Assembly: GCA_009928665.1 (NCBI GenBank)
Contig: SACF01000036.1
Span: 1-45,214 of the forward strand
Reading direction: 5' to 3'
DNA: 45,214 bases
Source of the DNA: Alphaproteobacteria bacterium
Lineage (GTDB): Bacteria > Bacteroidota > Bacteroidia > Bacteroidales > FEN-979
The translations under genes and the position numbers were made by a program. The notes under the pieces were generated by a model. The model saw nothing but the letters and a program-made list of their open reading frames with translations. It was not told where the DNA came from and did no database searches. Positions 30,109 to 39,300 of the stretch are shown one piece after another (positions within the stretch are counted from its first letter, which is position 1; each line of letters opens with the position of its first letter).

Positions 30109-31797
30109 ATGAAACAACTCATCGAATGTGTCCCGAATTTCTCCGAGGGGCGCGACATGACCATTATCCGCACGATCACAGATGAAATCGAAAAAATTGA
30201 AGGAGTCCGTCTGCTCGACGTGGATCCGGGCAAGGCAACCAACCGCACGGTGGTTACGTTTGTGGGTTCACCCGAAGCAGTGTCAGAGGCTGCTTTTCAG
30301 GCAATCAGGAAGGCATCGGAAGTGATCGACATGAGCAAACATTCCGGCGCACATCCGCGATTTGGCGGAACCGATGTTTGTCCGCTGGTCCCGGTGGCCG
30401 GGATTACCATGGAAGAAACGGCGGAGTATGCCCGCCGACTGGCCGAAAGGGTTGGCAGGGAGTTGGAGATCCCGGTGTATTGTTACGAGGATGCAGCATT
30501 TACCGAAGAACGCCGCAACCTTGCAAATTGCAGGGCGGGCGAATATGAAGGACTGCCGAAAAAACTGGAGGACCCCCACTGGAAGCCCGATTTTGGTCCT
30601 GCCCGGTTCAATCCCCGCACGGGCGCCATTGCGATCGGGGCACGCGATTTCCTGGTTGCTTACAACATCAACCTGAATACCACTTCAACCCGCAGGGCAA
30701 ATGCGGTTGCCTACGACATCCGGGAGAAAGGAAGGCCGGTCCGTGAAGGAAATCCGATCACCGGCAAGATCAAAAAAGATGAAAACGGTAATGAAATTTG
30801 GATCCCCGGTGCACTGAAAGCCTGCAAAGCCATCGGTTGGTTTATCGAGGAGTACGGGATCGCGCAGGTCTCGATCAACCTGACCAATATCAGCATCACT
30901 TCGGTACATCAGGCATTTGAAGTTTCCTGTCAGAAGGCGATGGAGCGGGGTTTAAGGGTTACCGGTTCCGAGCTGGTCGGGCTCATCCCGAAAAAGGCGA
31001 TGCTCGAAGCCGGGAAGTACTTTCTCCGGAAACAGCAACGCTCCGTGGGAATCTCTGAAGAGGAGATCATTAAAATAGCGATAAAATCGCTTGGATTGGA
31101 TGACCTGAAACCTTTCAATCCGCGTGAAAAGATTATCGAATACCTGCTTGAGGATCCAAGAGATAAAAAGCTGGTTTCGCTCACAGCCGAAGGATTTGCC
31201 AATGAAACGGCGTCCGAGTCGCCCGCTCCGGGAGGCGGATCGGTATCGGCGTACATCGCGGTCCTCGGCGTTTCTCTGGGAACCATGGTTGCCAATCTGT
31301 CATCTCACAAACCGGGATGGGATGACCGGTGGGAGGAGTTCTCAGGCTGGGCTGAAAAAGGTCAGCGTCTCAAGGATGAATTGTTCTACCTGGTTGACGA
31401 AGATACCCGCGCCTTCAACCGCATCATGGATGCCTTTGGTTTACCAAAAGGATCGGATGAAGAAAAAGCGGTGCGTTCCCGGGCCATTCAGGATGCTACC
31501 CGCTATGCAATCGAGGTGCCATTCCGCACGATGAAGAGCGCAATGGAATGTTTCGATATTATTGAAGCGATGGTTGATAAGGGAAATCCGAACTCGGTCA
31601 CCGACGCCGGCGTAGGGGCGCTGTGTACCCGTTCGGCCGTGATCGGGGCATACCTGAATGTAAAAGTCAACGGCGTCGGATTCAAGGACAAAAATTACCT
31701 GACCGCCGTGCTGACAGAGGCCGAGGCATTGGTGAACCACGCAAAGGAGCGCGAGGAAGTGCTGTTGAAAAAGGTGTTGGAGAAGATATCCGCGTAA
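30109..31797 (+). CDS. ftcD: Bifunctional glutamate formimidoyltransferase / formimidoyltetrahydrofolate cyclodeaminase
   Basis: This 562-residue protein joins both activities, as in the mammalian enzyme. The transferase part (about 1-330) begins IECVPNFSEGRD and contains the catalytic His82 in SKHSGAHPRFGGTDVCPLVP. The cyclodeaminase part (about 355-562) has ASESPAPGGGSVSAYIAVLG, EDTRAFNRIMDAFGLPKG and NPNSVTDAGVGALCTRSAV. It moves the formimino group from formiminoglutamate to tetrahydrofolate, then releases ammonia to give 5,10-methenyl-THF. With hutI it links histidine degradation to one-carbon metabolism. Its stop lies 3 bases from that of the convergent lipoprotein gene. Confidence 0.96.
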   Translation: MKQLIECVPNFSEGRDMTIIRTITDEIEKIEGVRLLDVDPGKATNRTVVTFVGSPEAVSEAAFQAIRKASEVIDMSKHSGAHPRFGGTDVCPLVPVAGITMEETAEYARRLAERVGRELEIPVYCYEDAAFTEERRNLANCRAGEYEGLPKKLEDPHWKPDFGPARFNPRTGAIAIGARDFLVAYNINLNTTSTRRANAVAYDIREKGRPVREGNPITGKIKKDENGNEIWIPGALKACKAIGWFIEEYGIAQVSINLTNISITSVHQAFEVSCQKAMERGLRVTGSELVGLIPKKAMLEAGKYFLRKQQRSVGISEEEIIKIAIKSLGLDDLKPFNPREKIIEYLLEDPRDKKLVSLTAEGFANETASESPAPGGGSVSAYIAVLGVSLGTMVANLSSHKPGWDDRWEEFSGWAEKGQRLKDELFYLVDEDTRAFNRIMDAFGLPKGSDEEKAVRSRAIQDATRYAIEVPFRTMKSAMECFDIIEAMVDKGNPNSVTDAGVGALCTRSAVIGAYLNVKVNGVGFKDKNYLTAVLTEAEALVNHAKEREEVLLKKVLEKISA

Positions 31798-31800
31798 CCG

Positions 31801-32259
31801 TCAGTTTACCCAGATCCGGGGTGCAGTGTTGCCATGACACAGGTTGCAGTTCCCCGAATTGGTCGTGGTGAGCATATTCTGAATGTCACCCGACTTCCCT
31901 TTAATTTGCGGATAGGCTCCCCCGGCAGGCATCAAGGAAGCCGAGGTGAAAAAGTTTCCTTTTCCATCCACTTCAATAGTCCCGATAAGATAAGCCGATC
32001 CGCCCGGACCTGAATAGAGAAATATAGTTCCGTCGGAACTAATTGAATCACTGTTTTTTTTATAAACTGATCCGGCCACTGCCCATGCAGGAGCCTCGGA
32101 TCCGTTGGCATGACATTGGATGCAGGCCAATCCGTTGTGGTGGCTGGTCATTCCTCCGTGATGGGAGGCAAGGACCTCATCCACGGTCAGGGTTTTTTTG
32201 CAGGACACTGCAATTGTGAGAAGGATGCCACTGATTATCAGACACAGGGGAATTTTCAT
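31801..32259 (-). CDS. Diheme c-type cytochrome lipoprotein
   Basis: This 152-residue protein starts with a lipoprotein signal (KIPLCLIISGILLTIAVSC, lipobox Cys20). It has two haem-binding CxxCH motifs: C46IQCH50 in GLACIQCHANG and C138NLCHG at the C-terminus. HH pairs near residues 33-41 could supply distal ligands. Two c-type haems about 90 residues apart imply a periplasmic or surface electron carrier. It starts 20 bases after the PepSY-like gene on the same strand, so they form a likely two-gene operon. No family name is certain, and no oxidoreductase partner is nearby. Confidence 0.82.
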   Translation of the reverse strand: MKIPLCLIISGILLTIAVSCKKTLTVDEVLASHHGGMTSHHNGLACIQCHANGSEAPAWAVAGSVYKKNSDSISSDGTIFLYSGPGGSAYLIGTIEVDGKGNFFTSASLMPAGGAYPQIKGKSGDIQNMLTTTNSGNCNLCHGNTAPRIWVN

Positions 32260-32279
32260 GGGAGTTTCTGGCTGTCAGG

Positions 32280-32903
32280 TTATTTTTTTGGTACTTCGTC
32301 ACTGGCCGCGGGTTTTGCCGGGACCGTTTCAGCGTCGGACTTTGCGGGCGGTTTGGTTGCCGGTTTTGTCTCGGTCTTCACGGGTTGGGCAGTGGGCTGT
32401 GTTTTCCCGGACTGAGTGGTGGTCGGCGCTGTTTTTCCGGTAGTTTGGGTTGCCGGCTTTACAGGAGGTTTAGGTTCCGGGGTGGTTGTCGCTTTCGTGT
32501 CGCCGGAAACGGGTTTGGTTCCTTGTTTTGCGGGTTGCGGAGGATCGGTGTTTACCGGCGGTTTCGCGTTGGGATCGGCTTTGGTTTTGGGTTGCTGACC
32601 GGCCATTTTGAGTTTTGCCTCTTTGATGAGGGCGGGATCGGGTTTGCCTTTAAACTTTCCGTTGCTGTCGAATTGATAAGGATGGTTCTTTCCATTGACA
32701 TTCACCAGGGCAATGTAAGAGGTACCGGAGTTCTCAACCACTTTTGCGGCCTGGACGATCTTCGATCCGGGGAGTGTTCCATTGACGTAGGTGCTTACTC
32801 CTTTGGGCAACTGGCTGACCGGGATTTCAGCGATTTTACGTTCCTGGGCAATGACCACCACCACAAGGAACAAAGCGGTCAGAAATGCAAATAACTTTTT
32901 CAT
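32280..32903 (-). CDS. PepSY-like secreted protein with Pro/Lys/Thr-rich tail
   Basis: ATG 32903 is preferred (MKKLFAFLTALFLVVVVIAQ); the frame could extend two codons to a TTG. The protein has about 207 residues. Residues of about 20-80 resemble a PepSY-like (beta-lactamase-inhibitor-like) domain common in Bacteroidota: IPVSQLPKGVSTYVNGTLPG, then IALVNVNGKNHPYQFDSNGKF. The remaining 120 or so residues are low complexity, rich in Pro, Lys, Thr, Ala and Gln, without cysteines or a sorting signal, and probably extended or wall-interacting. The diheme lipoprotein follows closely, suggesting a shared envelope role. Confidence 0.78.
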   Translation of the reverse strand: MKKLFAFLTALFLVVVVIAQERKIAEIPVSQLPKGVSTYVNGTLPGSKIVQAAKVVENSGTSYIALVNVNGKNHPYQFDSNGKFKGKPDPALIKEAKLKMAGQQPKTKADPNAKPPVNTDPPQPAKQGTKPVSGDTKATTTPEPKPPVKPATQTTGKTAPTTTQSGKTQPTAQPVKTETKPATKPPAKSDAETVPAKPAASDEVPKK

Positions 32904-32928
32904 GGTCAATGATTTTCAGGTTATATTG

Positions 32929-32936
32929 CAAATATA
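32929..32936 (-). promoter_or_regulatory. -7 promoter element TATATTTG
   Basis: A perfect TAnnTTTG lies 25 bases upstream of ATG 32903. It should drive the PepSY-like/diheme pair. Confidence 0.6.
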
Positions 32937-33005
32937 ATAAGAATTGAATATAAATGATTCACCGAAAAGGTTCATTTTATAAGGAAGGTAACAGTGAATC
33001 CGGCA

Positions 33006-36000
33006 TCAGTTTTTGACACATCTTACCGGGAAGGCATGTACCTTGCTTGAAGGGTAGTATGAAACGCTCGGGTTGATGCTGTTAATACCCCGCGCGACGG
33101 CGGTTGAGGGAGAGAGAGGGGAGGAGGTCCAGAACAGGGATCCTGTCAATGTTCCTGTGGTGAATGACCAGGAAGTGTTCTGATAGAGGATTCCTTCGGG
33201 CAACCCGTGAAATCCTGAAGCGGGGTGAAGATCTTTCATGGGTGATCCGGCTTTTCCAACACCGGAATAGAAGGTAATCAGCGATTCCCATTCCGATGCC
33301 GAAGGAAGGTGCCAACCCGGGGGACACAGATCCTGGTAAGCAGTGTTCTCCTGGTACATCATGAGTTCGGCCCACTGGTAATATCCGCCCGATTGACTGC
33401 AGTTAGAGAGGATGTTGTCCTTACAATATTTTTCAGGGGTGCAATTGTCGGTTTGCAATTGACTGTAAGTTGAATAATCGCCGTAATTCAGGTTGACGGC
33501 CATCCAGCAATTTGCCCCGGCTCCGGTTCCTGCGAGGAACGTCGAATAGACTTGTGAATCACGGTAATCCGTCAGGGTCCCCGGACAGGATCCCGTTGCA
33601 TTGGAAGGATAAACGGTGAAGGTTATGGTTTTTTCATCGTAGCAGCCCTCGACATTGGTATATCTGAATGTCACCGGGTATTCGCCGGGATTGAGGACTG
33701 TTCCTCCCGAGACCAGGCCGTTGGCCGGGTCGAACACATACATCCCGGGTGAAACAAGGGTGACTCCGGTTCCACTGTATTCTCCGCCGGTTCCCAACGG
33801 GGTACCTCCTTTGAGAAGGATCGGACGGCCGTTTTTCGTGGTCACAAGGGGCGTACAGGATTGGAATTCAACCACAGGTTTGGTTCTGACTGTGATTGCA
33901 AAGGCTGGTGAAAGGGTGCCGTTTCCGCAGTTGTTATGACCGGCAACCGATAGAATTCCTGAAGTTGCCGTGGCTGAAAAGTCGATTAGAAGGTCCGGCC
34001 CATTGTTGTGCAGGGTTACCCCGGTGCCTGAATAGGTCCAGATATAACTTTCGGCATGGGGAATGGGTGAAATCGAATAACTGACCCCATCCTGGCGCTG
34101 GCAAACCACGGCGCCTGCAGGGCTGCTGATCATTCCGGCAGATCCGGGAACCGGATCGATCGTTATCGTCAGGGTCGCGGGTACGCCTCCGAGGCATTCG
34201 GGATTGAAACCATATACGGTGACACTCCCCGAAACCGCGGAAGTAGTGACCAGGCAGGTTATCTGGTTGGTTCCGGCTCCGCTTGTTATGGTGACACCCG
34301 GGGGAACCGACCAGTTGTACTGGGTCGTATAGTTCAGTGGTTGGATGGAGTACGATACCGGCGGTATACCCTGGCACAGGGCACCGGGACCTGTGATGGC
34401 CCCGGCCGGTTGCGGACTGGGGTGGATATCGAGGGCCAGGGTTGCCGGGGAACCGTCGCCGCAGAAGGTGCTGTGTCCATAAACACTGATGTTTCCGGAA
34501 GCGGCCGATGCCGGGAAATTGACCGTGATGGAACGCGAGTTGTTCCCTGCTGTGATCATCGCTCCGGGCGGCAGGGTCCAGATGTAATCTTCGGCTCCGG
34601 GGATCTCCGGTATGCTGAAGACAATATCGTTAGCCGGAGTGCACAACACGGTTGGACCTGTAAGGGGCCCGGCCGGCCCGGGAGTGGTACCTACCTGGAC
34701 CCAGGTTGTGACGGTAACAGAACCCCCGCAGGCATCGGTAACGGTTACCGTGTACGGATGACTTCCAGGTCCGGGATTGACCGTAATGGTGGGTGATGTG
34801 GAACCCGTACTCCAGTGAAAGTGGTAAGTGTCCGACGGAACGAATACCTGGCCTCCGGAGGCAAAGGCAGTAAGGGTGGCTGTACCACCCGAACAAATGG
34901 TGACAGGCGGCGCCGTGACGCTCAGTACATCGTTGTATTTGATGGTAAAGGTACTGGTTGCGACATTCGCAACAGCGCAGTTGGTTACCGTTGCCGTGAT
35001 GATCAATGTCTTGTCGGGCCCGGGAAAGGCGGCCGGTAATGCCTCTATGTGAATGGCAGGCGTCTGGGTCATACCGGTCGGGATGTACATGTGTGCCGGG
35101 AATGGATTGGGCAGAATATCGGCCTGGGTTGCCGTTCCTGAAGGATCGATGGTGAGATCGACCGTCACCGTCGCGGTTTTGGGTTCCGGAATGGTATAAA
35201 AAAGATCGGTCGCGCTGCACCCGGGAACAAGAAGTTCGCCGGTTTCGGGATTCGAAAAGGTGGTGCTTGGGGTTGTGCTGGTACTCGAAAAACTGTTTTG
35301 TTCCAGAAAGATCCCGGAATCAAATATCATATCTTGAATGTCAGAAATGGCTATTTTAATATGATAAGTCTGTCCGCAATTCACACTGTAGCTGGCAGTG
35401 AAAACCTTGGTAAACCGGTCGTAAGTGAATATCGTTCCATTTCCTTTCATATAGGGTGGAACCTCTTTCCCATCGCCATTCCACCATGAATAATCGCCCG
35501 TAAGGACATGGTAGTCTTTAGAACAAATGTTATTGATGGTCACCGGCGATAAAGAATTGGGTAACAATGCAATGTTCACAGCGTCGTTGGTATATCCCAT
35601 TCCACCGCTTATATCGCTGGAACTCAGAAAAAAACCAAATGAATCATTGACTCCGCCATTGCAGAAATCATCAAACTCTTCGGAGGCAAAAACATATCTG
35701 AATGAAAGATTATCGGTTTGGGGAATGAAATCAAATTCAAGGACTGCCCGATCCTTTGAGTCGCCGCCACCAAGAATTGCAAGGTCCGGGTCGGCGCCGG
35801 AGCACATGGCATTGCTTGCATGAGCGCTTGGAACGTTTCTTAAATCCGCATCTTTGACTCTACCTGCAGAAAGAATGATGCCTCCCGCTAGTTTAAGTTG
35901 TTCGAAAGCCTCACCGGAAGCCGTGAAGATCCCGATCTGGTCGGCAATGTTCACGGTAACCATATCGCAAACACGCGTACCCATTAAATTCAGCATTTCG

Positions 36001-36203
36001 CTTGATCCGTTGAAGGTGGCATTGGTCACGGTCACGCCCGTGCCAACCAGGTAATTCTGGATGAATTCAGTCGGTGTCATCGGGATGGCGGTTCCGGAAG
36101 TCACATTCACCTGAGCACGGCTTATAAAGGAAATACTGAGTGTGATCAGAAAGGAAACAAGGACGATCTTGCTATGTAATTTTACCGACATCCAATATTT
36201 CAT
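33006..36203 (-). CDS. Giant secreted protein: choice-of-anchor L-type N-terminus, PKD-like repeats, C-terminal FISUMP domain
   Basis: This 1065-residue protein has a signal peptide ending near SRAQ. Residues of about 40-300 match the 'choice-of-anchor L' module (LAGGIILSAGRV, FRYVFASEEFDDFCNGGVNDSFGFFLS). Ig/PKD-like domains follow (YHFHWSTGSTSPTITV, YIWTLPPGAMIT, YNWSVPPGVTIT, YIWTYSGTGVTL). A module VVEFQSCTPLVTTKNG...LLKGGTPLGTGG precedes a FISUMP domain (Fibrobacter succinogenes major paralogous domain; about 873-1065: CWMAVNLNYG, CPPGWHLPSASEWESL, FWTSS, ending FPVRCVKN). Neither a type A nor a CHU_C sorting domain is visible. It is a paralogue in layout of the next two upstream genes. 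The function of FISUMP domains is not established; surface adhesion is a guess. Confidence 0.87.
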   Translation of the reverse strand: MKYWMSVKLHSKIVLVSFLITLSISFISRAQVNVTSGTAIPMTPTEFIQNYLVGTGVTVTNATFNGSSEMLNLMGTRVCDMVTVNIADQIGIFTASGEAFEQLKLAGGIILSAGRVKDADLRNVPSAHASNAMCSGADPDLAILGGGDSKDRAVLEFDFIPQTDNLSFRYVFASEEFDDFCNGGVNDSFGFFLSSSDISGGMGYTNDAVNIALLPNSLSPVTINNICSKDYHVLTGDYSWWNGDGKEVPPYMKGNGTIFTYDRFTKVFTASYSVNCGQTYHIKIAISDIQDMIFDSGIFLEQNSFSSTSTTPSTTFSNPETGELLVPGCSATDLFYTIPEPKTATVTVDLTIDPSGTATQADILPNPFPAHMYIPTGMTQTPAIHIEALPAAFPGPDKTLIITATVTNCAVANVATSTFTIKYNDVLSVTAPPVTICSGGTATLTAFASGGQVFVPSDTYHFHWSTGSTSPTITVNPGPGSHPYTVTVTDACGGSVTVTTWVQVGTTPGPAGPLTGPTVLCTPANDIVFSIPEIPGAEDYIWTLPPGAMITAGNNSRSITVNFPASAASGNISVYGHSTFCGDGSPATLALDIHPSPQPAGAITGPGALCQGIPPVSYSIQPLNYTTQYNWSVPPGVTITSGAGTNQITCLVTTSAVSGSVTVYGFNPECLGGVPATLTITIDPVPGSAGMISSPAGAVVCQRQDGVSYSISPIPHAESYIWTYSGTGVTLHNNGPDLLIDFSATATSGILSVAGHNNCGNGTLSPAFAITVRTKPVVEFQSCTPLVTTKNGRPILLKGGTPLGTGGEYSGTGVTLVSPGMYVFDPANGLVSGGTVLNPGEYPVTFRYTNVEGCYDEKTITFTVYPSNATGSCPGTLTDYRDSQVYSTFLAGTGAGANCWMAVNLNYGDYSTYSQLQTDNCTPEKYCKDNILSNCSQSGGYYQWAELMMYQENTAYQDLCPPGWHLPSASEWESLITFYSGVGKAGSPMKDLHPASGFHGLPEGILYQNTSWSFTTGTLTGSLFWTSSPLSPSTAVARGINSINPSVSYYPSSKVHAFPVRCVKN
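33009..33587 (-). other. FISUMP domain coding segment, copy 1
   Basis: It encodes the last 193 residues, starting at CPGTLTDYRDSQVY. Conserved with copies 2 and 3 are the CW segment, the TDNC motif, YQW, CPPGWH-P---EW, FWTSS, VARGIN and the final PVRC. Confidence 0.8.
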
Positions 36204-36219
36204 AAAAATATGTATAATA

Positions 36220-36227
36220 CAAAGATA
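36220..36227 (-). promoter_or_regulatory. -7 promoter element TATCTTTG
   Basis: A perfect TAnnTTTG lies 16 bases before ATG 36203, giving a very short leader. It shows that the FISUMP genes need not be a single operon. Confidence 0.6.
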
Positions 36228-36331
36228 TATAGAAAAAATGAAGGTAGTCGGTTATAGCAGATGAAAATTTTAATCTTTACTTAATTGACCAGTCGGTTGA
36301 TAATTCAGGTTCGCTAATTCCTCTTATATTT

Positions 36332-39300
36332 TCAATCTTTCAGACATCTTACCGGATATGCATCGGCTTTCGATCCGTTGTAATACGAAACGCTAGGTGA
36401 GATCGAATTGATTCCGCGTGCAACGGCCTTATCCGTTGATTGCGATGATGTGGTCCAGAACAAAGAGACCCGGGTCTCCCCGGCTGTAAAGGATTCCGGA
36501 AGGTTCTGATAAAAAATTCCTGCCGGAAAGGCCCTGAACAGGCCTGCTGTTCCCGGATCACGCAGGTAGGAACCGGCCACACCATTACCTGCCCCGAGTG
36601 AGATGTTGTCGATCAGCAACATCCATTCTGCTTCATTCGGAACATGCCAGCCTGGCGGACAAAAGCCCTGGGCACGGTCGGTCGAAGTGTACTGCATAAC
36701 TTCATCCCACTGGTAAAGACCTCCGTAAGCTGAACAACCGGGATCGGAACTGATGCAATATTTTTCCCAGATACAGTTGTCGGATTGCGGCTGGATGTAT
36801 GCTGACTGGTTGCCGTACCTCAGATTTTCTTTCAGCCAGCATTGTGCTCCGATCTGGGTGGTGGCATAGATCTGTCCGTCGCGGGGATCTGTGAATGCTG
36901 TGCCGCACTGGAACGACGCATTGGAGGCCAGAACCGAGATGGTTTGCTGTGCAGTGGCAGTGCAGTTGTGAATGTTGGTATATGAAAAATAGATGGTATG
37001 TTGCCCGACCGTGATTGCAGGATCACCGGGATTGAAAATATTTCCGGTGACGGGGTTCGATGATGGGTTATCGATTCTGTATGCTCCGCCGGTTCCAAGG
37101 GGCGTTCCCCCCTTCAGAAGAAATGGTTTTGCATTTTTGGTTGTGACCGGATCGTAGCAGGCGGTCAGGTTGACGATGGGCAGGGCGTTCACGGTGATCG
37201 GCAAGACAGGTGACGCTGGCCCCTCGCCGCAATCATTCACTCCCTTTACCATGAGAATCCCGGAAGTGGCCGTTGATGAAAAGTCGATCGTGATTGTATT
37301 CCCGTTATTGAAGATGGTAATTCCGGATCCGGTATAACTCCAGTTGTATTGGTTGGCATTTGTAACCGGTGGAATCGAATAAACCTGTCCCTGCCAGGTA
37401 TTGCAAACCTCCGAAGGGCCTGATATGGATGTGGGCTCACCGGGCCAGGGCTTCATGGTGATCGGGAAGGATGGCGCCTGGCTGGAACAGGAGACCCCGG
37501 GATAGGCGATGGTCTCAACCAGCTGAATATCAACGGGAAGTGCATTTCCCCAGGTTACACCGGCAAAGGAATTTGTCGGGCCTCCTCCCGTGGTGATGAC
37601 TCCGCCCGTCACACTCCAGGCAAAGGTATGCCCGGTTCCCCCTGTAGTAGAGTAAGTATGGGTTGAATATCCGCAGATATTTCCGCCGGTGGCGCTGGTG
37701 ATCAGAGGCGAAGGGTTTTGGTTGACTGCAACGGGATAGGTGGTAGGATTTGGTGCCGTACATCCAATGCCGATCGAATAATTGATGGAGATGATGTAGG
37801 AATTCGGATCATCCCACCGGATGGTGATGACAGGATCGCCGGTGCCGCCACCGTTCAGGATGGTTCTGCCGCTGGTGGGCTGAACGTCCCAACTGTACGT
37901 GGATGCCCCGGTCTGGGTGGTATAAGTAACGGTATGGCCGGCACAGACAGCTGCAAGCCCGCTGGTGATCGAAGGTGTAGGTAAAGACTGAACCGCGACG
38001 GTTATTGCAGTGGAGTTGAGTGCAGTACAGCCATGTTCATCGGTATAAGAGACACTGATCTGCGGATTTCCAAAGGTAGTCCAGATAACATCTACCTGGT
38101 CGGGTAAACCTGGCACCGGGATGATCGACCCGTACCCCGATGGATCAAGACTCCATTGGTAGTTCGACATCGCGGAGGCAGTAAAATACCGGTTGGTCGA
38201 GTTTTTACAAACCGATGTAGGGCCTGTGATGATGGGTATCGGTAATGTGTTGACTGTAACTGTCAGTGTAGATGTCAGCGACTGGCAATTTGTGGAGGGG
38301 TCGGTATAATTAACCGACAGGGTTTTGGCTCCGGAGGTCGGAAAGGAAACAGATATGGAACTGGTTCCGTTCCCGGTGATGGTTCCGTCGGGTAAGGCTT
38401 GCCAGGTGTAACCGTTTTTCCCGGCCTCTGTGGTGAAGATCACAGGGCTGTTCGGACAGAGAGAACCTGTTCCCTGCGAAATGACAGGGATCTGAGGTGT
38501 ACTCACCGTGATGGTATAACTTGATGGGGTGGCTGATGAACACCCGTTGGCGTCGGTGTAAGACAAATACACATATTGCTGCCCCGGGGCATTAAACATT
38601 ACGGTGATCTGACTGGTACCGGCGCCACCGGTGATCGTTCCTCCCGACGAGACCGACCAGACAAAATTGCTTACTCCGTTGAGGGCGGTATAGGTATTTC
38701 CGTCGATTCCGGGACAGACGGTAACCGGTCCGTTGATCTGAGGAACCGGAAGTGCCAAAACCGTTACGTTATAAATTCCGGGACTCCCGGATGAACAACC
38801 ATTGCCGTCGGTATAGCCCACATTAACCCACTGGGATCCGGCGCTGCTCCATTGTACCGTGCACGAAGCGGTCCCCTGTCCACCCAGAATAGACCCCCCC
38901 GGTGAAATGGCCCACAGGTAGCCGGTCATCGATGATTCGGTCGAATAGATAACCGTCGAATTCAGACAGGCTTGATGCACATTTCCGTTATCATCGCTGA
39001 TCGTAGGATTGGGCAGGGGATTCACGGTGATCACGATGGTCTGCGTCGATCCGGCACAACTTGCCAGGAAAGGGGCAATATGATAGGTGACGGTCCCGGG
39101 CAGGTTGTTGGTCAGCGTCAGCACATCGGAAATGACGGTGACATTGTTGTTGCTTCCCGGGCAGGATTGAATGTTTGGCGAACATGTTGGTGTCGTCCAG
39201 CCAAACAAACCGCCTGGAGGGCTGGAAGATAAAGGCATGTTGGTATTTTGTCCGGAACAAATATTCTTTGTCCAGGGTGGATTTGTAACGGGAAGCGGCT

